Source: Gemmatimonadota bacterium (GTDB lineage Bacteria; Gemmatimonadota; Gemmatimonadetes; Longimicrobiales; Gaopeijiaceae). From it: DNA of 36,684 nucleotides. Each line of letters starts with the position of its first letter. Position 1 is the first letter of the stretch. Below the pieces are notes generated by a model. The model saw only the letters and a program-made list of their open reading frames with translations. It did not search any database and was not told the origin of the DNA. The translations under genes and the position numbers were made by a program. Where the stretch lies: positions 1 to 36,684 of the forward strand of contig JAPPGI010000067.1 of assembly GCA_028874985.1 (NCBI GenBank), written 5' to 3'. Positions 25,908 to 33,681 of this stretch are shown here, piece after piece.

Positions 25908-27755
25908 ATGGGAGACGCGAGTACCAAAGTGCGCAAGGGAACCTTCCTGAGCTCCATCCCGGCGGGGGCCGTGCTCCTGTGGGGCTGCGCCGACCTGGCC
26001 CTGGAAGCGGACCGCATTCCGACGGAGATGACGCTCTCTCCCGATACCGGCATGCTCACGGTGGGGGAGCCGACCAAGCTGCGGTTCACCGTAAGGGACC
26101 AGAACGGGGAGGTCATACCGGTTCCAGGCTGGGCACCACCGCGCTGGTGGGTATCGGACACGGTTGTCGCGGAAATCAGCCGGGACGGTACGCTGACAGG
26201 GAAGTGGGGAGGCCGGGTCGGCGTCACGGCCCGGTCGGCCAACGTGATCACGCATGCGCGCTTCCGCATGAATCCCAAAGAGATAATTCTGACCGCGCCG
26301 GTGATCTATCTGAACCAGGTCGCGCAGAACAGGAACGGAACCGTACCTCTCATCGCGGGCCGGCCGGCGCTCCTCCGGGTCTTCGTGGTGGGGGACCAGA
26401 TCAACTGGCTGGAGCCCCCCGCGGTTCGGGTCACTCTGCTGCAGGACGACGACGCGGTCTTCGAGCGGCTCATCCCGCCGGAGACGGACCACATTCTCAC
26501 CGACGTCGACGAGTCGGGCCTGGAATGGTCGTACGACGCTGAAGTTCCGGGGTCCGTCATTCAGCCGGGCGTCCGCATGGTGGTGGAGCTCGATCCGGGG
26601 GGCGTGGTTCCGCTAGCGCCGGGCAGCCAGGTCCGGTACCCGGCCGAGGGTTCGATGGAACTCGACGTGGTGGAGCCGCCCCTGTACCGGATCGTCCTGG
26701 TTCCGACCATCTCGCGCCCGGCGCCGGACTCGTCGGTCTTCAAATGGACGGACGGAGTGAACCCCGACAGCGAGCAGATGCGCATGTCCAGGACGTTACT
26801 GCCGGTGGCGGAAATGGAGGTGGAGGTCCACGAGACCTACACCACCAGCCTCGATCTGCGATTCTTCCCCGACTGGAGGCGGTTGCGCGACGAAATCGGG
26901 GTGCTGTACGAGCAGGAGGGCAGACGCGGCTACTACTACGGGGTCGTGAGCCGGCGGCTGCTGGGCGACGTCGGGATCGCCAACATCGCCTACCCGGTGA
27001 GCGTGGGGGCGGACATCGACTACGTCTACACTCACGAAGTGGGGCACACCATGAACCTGTGGCACGCCCCCTGCGGTGGCGCCGTCTCGCCCCCGGAATA
27101 CGAATACCCCTACAGGTACGGATCAATTGGAGTCTGGGGATACGACATCGCGAGGAGCGAGCTCCTGGACCCGGGGCCCTACAGGGACGTGATGGGCTAC
27201 TGCGACGACGACATCTGGATCAGCGACTTCCACTTCAGCCGGGCGACGGACCACCGGCTCGACGGAGATGGCGGGATCGACCACGATGCGCAACCGGCGG
27301 CTGCCGGCGGTCAGGGCCGGGGTGAAATGCTTGTGGTGTGGGGCGGGGTCCGGGATGGGCGCCTGATGCTCGAACCGGCGTTCGTGCTGGACGGTCCGGT
27401 GGTGCTTCCCGAGGCGGGCGGTCCCTACCGGGTCGAGGGACTCGGCGCGGGCGGTGAGGCCCGGTTCTCCCTCTCGTTCACGCCGACTCCGCTGGCGGAC
27501 GGGGGAGGCAGCTTCGTCTTCTTCGTTCCCTACGAGTCCGAGTGGGCCGACGACCTGGACCGGATCGTGCTCACCGGGCCGGAGGGAGAACACACGGTGA
27601 CGCGCGGCAGCGAGCCCCTCATGGCCGTGGTGACCGATCGGTTCACCGGAAGAATCCAGGCGATCATCAGGGACTGGGACGGAGGTCCGCTGCCGGGAGA
27701 AGCGACCGCGGACGTGACGATCACCCGGGGGATACCGGCGGGTGGGTTGCGGTAG
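25908..27755 (+). CDS. Secreted metzincin-like metalloprotease, copy 1
   Basis: A 615-residue exported protein. The N-terminus has basic residues and a hydrophobic stretch ending in LLWGC, an imperfect lipobox. A Big_2/Ig-like domain follows at about 40-115 (TVGEPTKLRFTV, SRDGTLTGKWGG). The protease core has the zinc motif H376-E-V-G-H380-T-M-N-L-W-H386, i.e. HExxHxxNxxH with Asn where metzincins usually have Gly, and a Met-turn M429-G-Y-C. The C-terminal 150 residues (LMLEPAFVLDGPVVLPEAGGPY) look like a beta-rich domain. ATG 25908 has AAAGGCGG upstream. It may belong near family M66, but I cannot assign it firmly. Substrate unknown. Two further copies follow directly. Confidence 0.8.
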   Translation: MGDASTKVRKGTFLSSIPAGAVLLWGCADLALEADRIPTEMTLSPDTGMLTVGEPTKLRFTVRDQNGEVIPVPGWAPPRWWVSDTVVAEISRDGTLTGKWGGRVGVTARSANVITHARFRMNPKEIILTAPVIYLNQVAQNRNGTVPLIAGRPALLRVFVVGDQINWLEPPAVRVTLLQDDDAVFERLIPPETDHILTDVDESGLEWSYDAEVPGSVIQPGVRMVVELDPGGVVPLAPGSQVRYPAEGSMELDVVEPPLYRIVLVPTISRPAPDSSVFKWTDGVNPDSEQMRMSRTLLPVAEMEVEVHETYTTSLDLRFFPDWRRLRDEIGVLYEQEGRRGYYYGVVSRRLLGDVGIANIAYPVSVGADIDYVYTHEVGHTMNLWHAPCGGAVSPPEYEYPYRYGSIGVWGYDIARSELLDPGPYRDVMGYCDDDIWISDFHFSRATDHRLDGDGGIDHDAQPAAAGGQGRGEMLVVWGGVRDGRLMLEPAFVLDGPVVLPEAGGPYRVEGLGAGGEARFSLSFTPTPLADGGGSFVFFVPYESEWADDLDRIVLTGPEGEHTVTRGSEPLMAVVTDRFTGRIQAIIRDWDGGPLPGEATADVTITRGIPAGGLR

Positions 27756-27756
27756 C

Positions 27757-29568
27757 GTGGCAAGAGTGCTGGCGGGGGCCGCGCTTCTGTGCGGCTGCGC
27801 CGACCTGGCCCTCGAATCGGACCGCGTCCCGACGGAGATGACACTCTCCCCCGATCGCGTCCTGCTCACGGTGGGGGAGCCGACGAAGCTGCAGTTCGTC
27901 GTGACAGACCAGAACGGCGAGGAAATGCCGGTTCCGAGCTGGGTGGGGCCCCCGGTCTGGGAACTGTCGGATTCGATTGTCGCGGAGATCAGCCCGGACG
28001 GAACGCTGATGGGTAAGTGGGGAGGCCGGGTGGACGTCACGGCCCGGTTGGCCAACCCGGAGACGCGTGCGCACTTCCGCATGAATCCCAAGGAGATCAT
28101 CCTGACCGCGCCGGTGATCTATCTGAACCAGGTCACGCAGAACCGGAGCGGAACCGTACCTCTCATCGCGGGCCGGTCGGCGCTCCTCAGGGTCTTCGTG
28201 GTGGGCGACCAGATCAACTGGCTGGAGTCCCCCGCGGTTCGGGTCACACTGCTGCAAGACGACGAGGTGGTCTTCGAGCGGCTCCTCCCTCCGTTGGGCC
28301 ACATTCCCGATTCCGTCAATGAGTCGAGCCTGGGGTGGTCTCTCAACGCAGAAGTTCCGGGGTCCGTGATTCGGCCCGGCGTCCGCATGGTGGTGGAGCT
28401 CGATCCGGAGGGCGTGGTTCCGCTCGCACCGGGCAGCCGGCTCCGGTATCCGGCCGAGGGTTCGATGGAACTCGAGGTGGTGGAGCCGCCCGTGTACCGG
28501 CTCATCCTGGTTCCGACCATATCGCGCCCGGCGCCGGACTCGTCGGTCTTCGACTGGACGGACGGAGTGAACCCCGGCAGCGAGCAGATGCGCATGTCCA
28601 GGACCATACTGCCGGTGGCGGAGATGGAGGTCGAGGTCCGCGAGACCTATTACACCAACCTCGACTTGGGAAACTGGAGCACCTGGATTCTCTGGCGCAG
28701 CGAGATCGGGATCTTGTACCATCAGGAGGGCAAACGCGGCTACTACTACGGGGTCGCGAGCCAGCGGCTGCTGGGCGCCGGCGGGATCGCCAACATTGCC
28801 TACCCGGTGAGCGTGGGGGCGGACATCGACTACGTCTACACGCACGAAGTGGGCCACACCATGAACCTGTGGCACGCCCCCTGCGGTGGCGCCCTCTCGC
28901 CCCGGGAGTACGAATATCCCTACGACGACGGATCGATCGGAGTCTGGGGATACGACATCGCGGAGAGCCGGTTGCTCGATCCGGGGGGCCCCTACAGGGA
29001 CGTGATGGGCTACTGCTTCGACGACATCTGGATCAGCGACTTCCACTTCAAACGGGCGATGGACCACCGACTCCACAGGGATGGCGGGATCAACCACCAT
29101 CCGCAACCGGCGGCTGCCGAAGGGCCGGGCCGGGGTGATGTGCTCGTGGTGTGGGGCGGGGTGTGGGATGGGCGCCTGATGCTCGAACCGGCGTTCGTGC
29201 TGGACGGTCCGGTGGTGCTTCCCGAGGCGGGCGGTCCCTACCGGGTCGAGGGACTCGGCGCGGGCGGTGAGGCCCGGTTCTCCCTCTCGTTCACGCCGAC
29301 TCCGCTGGCGGACGGGGGAGGCAGCTTCGTCTTCTTCGTTCCCTACGAGTCCGAGTGGGCCGACGACCTGGACCGGATCGTGCTCACCGGGCCGGAGGGG
29401 GAACACACGGTGACGCGCGGCAGCGAGCCCCTGATGGCCGTGGTGACCGATCGGTCCACCGGAAGAATCCAGGCGATCATCAGGGACTGGGACGGGGGTC
29501 CGCTGCCGGGAGAAGCGACCGCGGATGTGACGGTAACCCGGGGGATTCCGGCGGGTGGGTTGCGGTAG
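27757..29568 (+). CDS. Secreted metzincin-like metalloprotease, copy 2
   Basis: A 603-residue paralogue, starting one base after the stop of copy 1. GTG 27757 gives a compact signal sequence (MARVLAGAALLCGC) with a better lipobox than copy 1; GTG 27742 inside copy 1 is an alternative. Same layout: Ig-like domain, zinc motif H363-E-V-G-H367...H373, Met-turn M417-G-Y-C. It differs from copy 1 over the first three quarters and is almost identical to copy 3 there. After WISDFHF it has its own segment (KRAMDHRLHRDGGINHH), more basic than in copies 1 and 3. The last about 125 residues match both others. Confidence 0.8.
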   Translation: MARVLAGAALLCGCADLALESDRVPTEMTLSPDRVLLTVGEPTKLQFVVTDQNGEEMPVPSWVGPPVWELSDSIVAEISPDGTLMGKWGGRVDVTARLANPETRAHFRMNPKEIILTAPVIYLNQVTQNRSGTVPLIAGRSALLRVFVVGDQINWLESPAVRVTLLQDDEVVFERLLPPLGHIPDSVNESSLGWSLNAEVPGSVIRPGVRMVVELDPEGVVPLAPGSRLRYPAEGSMELEVVEPPVYRLILVPTISRPAPDSSVFDWTDGVNPGSEQMRMSRTILPVAEMEVEVRETYYTNLDLGNWSTWILWRSEIGILYHQEGKRGYYYGVASQRLLGAGGIANIAYPVSVGADIDYVYTHEVGHTMNLWHAPCGGALSPREYEYPYDDGSIGVWGYDIAESRLLDPGGPYRDVMGYCFDDIWISDFHFKRAMDHRLHRDGGINHHPQPAAAEGPGRGDVLVVWGGVWDGRLMLEPAFVLDGPVVLPEAGGPYRVEGLGAGGEARFSLSFTPTPLADGGGSFVFFVPYESEWADDLDRIVLTGPEGEHTVTRGSEPLMAVVTDRSTGRIQAIIRDWDGGPLPGEATADVTVTRGIPAGGLR

Positions 29569-29569
29569 C

Positions 29570-31381
29570 GTGGCAAGAGCGCTGGCGGGGGTCGTGCTTC
29601 TGTGCGGCTGCGCCGACCTGGCCCTGGAATCGGACCGCGTCCCGACGGAGATGACACTCTCCCCCGATCGCGTCCTGCTCACGGTGGGGGAGCCGACGAA
29701 GCTGCAGTTCGTCGTGACAGACCAGAACGGCGAGGAAATGCCGGTTCCGAGCTGGGTGGGGCCCCCGGTCTGGGAACTGTCGGATTCGATTGTCGCGGAG
29801 ATCAGCCCGGACGGAACGCTGATGGGTAAGTGGGGAGGCCGGGTGGACGTCACGGCCCGGTTGGCCAACCCGGAGACGCGTGCGCACTTCCGCATGAATC
29901 CCAAGGAGATCATCCTGACCGCGCCGGTGATCTATCTGAACCAGGTCACGCAGAACCGGAGCGGAACCGTACCTCTCATCGCGGGCCGGTCGGCGCTCCT
30001 CAGGGTCTTCGTGGTGGGCGACCAGATCAACTGGCTGGAGTCCCCCGCGGTTCGGGTCACACTGCTGCAAGACGACGAGGTGGTCTTCGAGCGGCTCCTC
30101 CCTCCGTTGGGCCACATTCCCGATTCCGTCAATGAGTCGAGCCTGGGGTGGTCTCTCAACGCAGAAGTTCCGGGGTCCGTGATTCGGCCCGGCGTCCGCA
30201 TGGTGGTGGAGCTCGATCCGGAGGGCGTGGTTCCGCTCGCACCGGGCAGCCGGCTCCGGTATCCGGCCGAGGGTTCGATGGAACTCGAGGTGGTGGAGCC
30301 GCCCGTGTACCGGCTCATCCTGGTTCCGACCATATCGCGCCCGGCGCCGGACTCGTCGGTCTTCGACTGGACGGACGGAGTGAACCCCGGCAGCGAGCAG
30401 ATGCGCATGTCCAGGACCATACTGCCGGTGGCGGAGATGGAGGTCGAGGTCCGCGAGACCTATTACACCAACCTCGACTTGGGAAACTGGAGCACCTGGA
30501 TTCTCTGGCGCAGCGAGATCGGGATCTTGTACCATCAGGAGGGCAAACGCGGCTACTACTACGGGGTCGCGAGCCAGCGGCTGCTGGGCGCCGGCGGGAT
30601 CGCCAACATTGCCTACCCGGTGAGCGTGGGGGCGGACATCGACTACGTCTACACGCACGAAGTGGGCCACACCATGAACCTGTGGCACGCCCCCTGCGGT
30701 GGCGCCCTCTCGCCCCGGGAGTACGAATATCCCTACGACGACGGATCGATCGGAGTCTGGGGATACGACATCGCGGAGAGCCGGTTGCTCGATCCGGGGG
30801 GCCCCTACCGGGACGTGATGGGCTACTGCTTCGACGACATCTGGATCAGCGACTTCCACTTCGACCGGGCGACGGACCACCGGCTCGACGGAGATGGCGG
30901 GATCGAACACGATGCTCAACCAGCGACGCCCGGCGGTCCGGGCCGGGGTGAAATGCTCGTGGTGTGGGGTGGGGTGTGGGACGGGCGCCTGATGCTCGAA
31001 CCGGCGTTCGTGCTGGACGCGCCGGTGGTGCTTCCCGAGGCGGGCGGTCCCTACCGGGTCGAGGGACTCGGCGCGGGCGGTGAGGCCCGGTTCTCCCTCT
31101 CGTTCACGCCGACTCCGCTGGCGGACGGGGGAGGCAGCTTCGTCTTCTTCGTTCCCTACGAGTCCGAGTGGGCCGACGACCTGGACCGGATCGTGCTCAC
31201 CGGGCCGGAGGGAGAACACACGGTGACGCGCGGCAGCGAGCCCCGGATGGCCGTGGTGACCGATCGGTCCACCGGAAGAATCCAGGCGATGATCAGGGAC
31301 TGGGACGGAGGTCCGCTGCCGGGAGAAGCGACCGCGGATGTGACGATCACCAGGGGGATTCCGGCGGGTGGGTTGCGGTAG
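29570..31381 (+). CDS. Secreted metzincin-like metalloprotease, copy 3
   Basis: A 603-residue paralogue, again starting one base after the previous stop, exactly 1813 bases after copy 2. From residue 18 to about 430 the protein is identical to copy 2 as far as I can compare, and DNA differences are very few. From about 30860 to 30960 it instead follows copy 1 (RATDHRLDGDGGIEHDAQ), then rejoins the C-terminal part shared by all three. Signal peptide MARALAGVVLLCGC with lipobox-like end; zinc motif and Met-turn at the same positions as copy 2. The pattern indicates recent duplication with gene conversion. Confidence 0.8.
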   Translation: MARALAGVVLLCGCADLALESDRVPTEMTLSPDRVLLTVGEPTKLQFVVTDQNGEEMPVPSWVGPPVWELSDSIVAEISPDGTLMGKWGGRVDVTARLANPETRAHFRMNPKEIILTAPVIYLNQVTQNRSGTVPLIAGRSALLRVFVVGDQINWLESPAVRVTLLQDDEVVFERLLPPLGHIPDSVNESSLGWSLNAEVPGSVIRPGVRMVVELDPEGVVPLAPGSRLRYPAEGSMELEVVEPPVYRLILVPTISRPAPDSSVFDWTDGVNPGSEQMRMSRTILPVAEMEVEVRETYYTNLDLGNWSTWILWRSEIGILYHQEGKRGYYYGVASQRLLGAGGIANIAYPVSVGADIDYVYTHEVGHTMNLWHAPCGGALSPREYEYPYDDGSIGVWGYDIAESRLLDPGGPYRDVMGYCFDDIWISDFHFDRATDHRLDGDGGIEHDAQPATPGGPGRGEMLVVWGGVWDGRLMLEPAFVLDAPVVLPEAGGPYRVEGLGAGGEARFSLSFTPTPLADGGGSFVFFVPYESEWADDLDRIVLTGPEGEHTVTRGSEPRMAVVTDRSTGRIQAMIRDWDGGPLPGEATADVTITRGIPAGGLR

Positions 31382-31688
31382 CGAGCGCGACGGAATACCG
31401 GGCCGATATTGCGGCGGAAGGAGCGAGTCCCCATATTCGCCTCGTGCTGGAGGGCTTCGTATTTGAGCCAACATTAGAAGAGCCGGGACTGCCTCCCGCC
31501 GTGGACGTCATGCCCTGGAGACGGGGACGGCGAAGCCGGCGGGGAAGTCACCACGAGTTGACCCCGGGCTTCAGCTTACTCCCTTCGGCACAACGGCGGT
31601 CTCGGCCGCCGAAGGCCGGCGCTCCTTCACGGGACGCCGGCCTTCGCCATTGATGGGTCCGGCACCGACACCGAGCAGGGGAGCACCA
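31382..31688. other. Intergenic stretch after the protease array
   Basis: No protein-like frame on either strand. The first 200 bases have no recognisable signal; the second part holds the 12-bp hairpin at 31610-31646. GGGGAGC just before 31689 is the ribosome-binding site of queD. Confidence 0.5.
31610..31646. terminator. Perfect 12-bp hairpin between protease array and queD
   Basis: CGAAGGCCGGCG (31610-31621) and CGCCGGCCTTCG (31635-31646) pair without mismatch around a 13-base loop. It is the most stable stem in this gap and probably ends the protease transcript, but no T-run follows, so a factor-dependent terminator or a repeat-type element is also possible. Confidence 0.45.
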
Positions 31689-32105
31689 ATGCCACGCGTC
31701 CGCATCACCCGGCGGCTGCACTTCAGCGCCGCGCACCGCCTGGCCCGCCCGGACTGGAGCGACGAGGAGAACCGGCGCGTCTTCGGCGACTGCGCCAACC
31801 CCAACTGGCACGGCCACAACTACGAGCTGGAGGTGACCGTGGCCGGCCCGGTCGACCCGGAGACCGGCTACGTGATGGACCTGAAGGCGCTCAAGGACCT
31901 GGTGAACCGGCGTGTCGTGGACGACCTGGACCACCGCAATCTCAACCTGGAGGTGGCCTGGCTGGAGGGGGTGATCCCGTCGACCGAGAATCTGGCGGTG
32001 CGGATCTGGCAGCGGATCGCGCCGCACATCCCGCCGCCGGCGGAGCTCGAGCAGGTGTTGTTGAGGGAGACACGCCGCCACTGGGTGGAGTACACCGGTG
32101 GGTGA
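31689..32105 (+). CDS. queD: 6-pyruvoyl/6-carboxytetrahydropterin synthase
   Basis: A 138-residue enzyme of the QueD/PTPS family, making 6-carboxy-5,6,7,8-tetrahydropterin from dihydroneopterin triphosphate for queuosine and other 7-deazapurines. Zinc ligands H16 (HFSAAHRL), H41 and H43 (WHGHNYELEV) are present, with C35 as the catalytic Cys, H84 in DLDHRNLN and E102 in PSTENLA. ATG 31689 follows GGGGAGC at a proper distance. No queC or queE is seen nearby. The stop overlaps the start of the next SDR by 8 bases. Confidence 0.93.
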   Translation: MPRVRITRRLHFSAAHRLARPDWSDEENRRVFGDCANPNWHGHNYELEVTVAGPVDPETGYVMDLKALKDLVNRRVVDDLDHRNLNLEVAWLEGVIPSTENLAVRIWQRIAPHIPPPAELEQVLLRETRRHWVEYTGG

Positions 32106-32799
32106 CACCCGCGTCGCCCTGGTCACGGGAGCGACGGGGGGAATAGGCGCGGCGGTCGCCCGGCGGCTGGCTGCGGACGGGTTCGTGGTGTACGCAGGCG
32201 GCCGCCGCCGCAGGCGGTTGGGGCTCCTGGCCGGGGAGCTGAACGGGGTGGCGCTGCCCTTCGACGTGACGGTCGAGGAGGAGGTGGCGGGGGCGCGGGC
32301 GGTGGTGGAGACCGGGGACGGCCGGATCGACGTGCTGGTCAACGCCGCGGGCGTCTTCGACCTGGCACCGGTCGTCGAGACGCGGGGCGAGGTCCTCGGC
32401 CGCAACCTGGGCGTAAACCTGGCGGGCGTCGTGAATGTGACCCGGGCCTTTCTGCCGGGCATGCTGGCGGCGGGATCCGGGCTCGTCGTCAACGTGGGGT
32501 CGGTGGCCGGGTGGCGGGCGTTTCCCGAAAACGCCGCCTATTCCGCGTCGAAGTACGGCCTGCGCGGGTTTCACGACGTGCTGCTGGAGGAGCTGCAAGG
32601 AACCGGTGTGCGGGCCTGTCTGTTGGAACCGGGGGCCGTCGACACCGCGATCTGGGACCCGCTCGACCCGGACTCTGCGCCGCATCTGCCCGACCGGGCC
32701 CGGATGCTGCGCCCCGAAGACGTTGCCCGCGCGGCGGGGTTCGTGGCCGGGTTGCCGGACTCCGTCGCCGTGCCGCTGCTGAGGATCGAGCGCGCGTGA
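32098..32799 (+). CDS. SDR family oxidoreductase
   Basis: A 233-residue classical short-chain dehydrogenase. NAD(P)-binding TGATGGIG at 11-18, NAAG in VLVNAAGVFDL, catalytic Ser in VNVGSVAGW and the active-site Y148-S-A-S-K152. All catalytic residues are present, unlike the SDR at 23.5-24.3 kb. GTG 32098 overlaps queD by 8 bases, so translation is probably coupled. Substrate unknown; pterin reduction would fit the neighbour but is only inference. Confidence 0.9.
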   Translation: MGDTRVALVTGATGGIGAAVARRLAADGFVVYAGGRRRRRLGLLAGELNGVALPFDVTVEEEVAGARAVVETGDGRIDVLVNAAGVFDLAPVVETRGEVLGRNLGVNLAGVVNVTRAFLPGMLAAGSGLVVNVGSVAGWRAFPENAAYSASKYGLRGFHDVLLEELQGTGVRACLLEPGAVDTAIWDPLDPDSAPHLPDRARMLRPEDVARAAGFVAGLPDSVAVPLLRIERA

Positions 32800-33491
32800 A
32801 CGTCACCCTCACCGACCATCTGGTCTGTCCGCGCTGTGGGCCGCCGTTCGGGCTCGTGCTGCTGGCCCGGGACGTGCGGGATCGAAGGGTGTACGAGGGT
32901 GAATTCGGGTGTCCGAACTGCCGGGACCGGTTCCCGGTGGAGGGGGGGTTCGGGGACTTGCGGCCGCCTCCGCGGGGGGTGGGGGCGGGTGAGGGAGGTG
33001 GTGGTCGGCGTCGGCGGGCTGCAAGCGCAGGCGGGATCGACGTGGGAGAGGCCGCGCTGCGCCTGGCCGCGGCGCTGGGAGCCACGTCCGGACCGGGGCT
33101 GGTGGTGGTTTCCGACGGTCACCGCGACGAGGCGGCTCCGCTCGCGCGGCTGGTGCGCGGCATCGAGGTGGTGGTGGTGGGGTGGGGGGGGCGGGGGCTG
33201 GTGGGCGAGGGGGTGAGCGCGTTCGTGACCGGGCCGAAGCTGCCGCTGCGTGACCGGGTGGCGCGGGGGGTCGTGGCGGAGGGGGAGGGTGGGGTGGGGT
33301 GGTGGGGGGAGTGTCTCCGCGTGGTCATGCCGGGAGGACGGATCGTGATCACCGGGGCGACGGGGGAAGCCCGTGAGTGGGTGGTGACGGCCGGGCTGGT
33401 GAGGCTGCTGGACGAGGGTGGGGTGGTGGTGGTGGGGGTGGCCGCGCCGGGTACGGGGCCGCGCATGGGGCGGTGGGTGGGGCGGGGGTAG
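32796..33491 (+). CDS. Zinc-ribbon protein with Rossmann-like domain
   Basis: A 231-residue protein of unknown function. The N-terminus carries a four-Cys zinc ribbon, C11-P-R-C14 and C39-P-N-C42, similar to Trm112-like ribbons. A Gly/Arg-rich linker (about 60-75) leads to a Rossmann-like alpha/beta region (GPGLVVVSDGHRDEAAPLARL, RVVMPGGRIVITGATG) reminiscent of methyltransferase or dehydrogenase folds, without a clear SAM motif. GTG 32796 overlaps the SDR stop by 4 bases. Codon usage is extremely G-rich, with long GGG runs, so a frameshift in the second half would be hard to exclude. Confidence 0.65.
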   Translation: MNVTLTDHLVCPRCGPPFGLVLLARDVRDRRVYEGEFGCPNCRDRFPVEGGFGDLRPPPRGVGAGEGGGGRRRRAASAGGIDVGEAALRLAAALGATSGPGLVVVSDGHRDEAAPLARLVRGIEVVVVGWGGRGLVGEGVSAFVTGPKLPLRDRVARGVVAEGEGGVGWWGECLRVVMPGGRIVITGATGEAREWVVTAGLVRLLDEGGVVVVGVAAPGTGPRMGRWVGRG

Positions 33492-33502
33492 CGGCGTGGC
33501 CC

Positions 33503-33531
33503 TTGAAGCCGTGACGGGGTGGTTCTAGCTT
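33503..33531 (+). promoter_or_regulatory. Possible promoter of tRNA-Ile
   Basis: TTGAAG (33503-33508) and TAGCTT (33526-33531) are 17 bases apart and end 16 bases before the tRNA. The -35 is fair (4 of 6), the -10 poor (3 of 6). There is no other candidate between the preceding stop and the tRNA. Confidence 0.35.
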
Positions 33532-33547
33532 TTCTGGCCTTCAGTCG

Positions 33548-33599
<52 letters not shown>

Positions 33600-33621
<22 letters not shown>

Positions 33622-33681
33622 TAACGACTTACGGGATGCCGTGGGTCCGATGCTCTCCAATTATGCTCTCCAATTGGAGCG
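33600..33681. other. Probable attachment-site region of the integrated element
   Basis: The tRNA-Ile 3' end (T-arm and acceptor, 33600-33621) is the usual crossover site for tyrosine integrases. Behind it, GCTCTCCAATT occurs twice (33652-33662, 33665-33675), and CTCCAATTGGAG (33668-33679) is a perfect 12-bp palindrome ending 2 bases before the integrase stop. The repeats may be integrase arm sites or the int terminator. The other att site is outside the window. Confidence 0.5.

Noticed and set aside
27721-31474. Long minus-strand open frames (664 and 730 codons) over the proteases
   Set aside because: They repeat with the proteases because the DNA is repeated, and show no protein family; the plus strand has signal peptides and a zinc motif.
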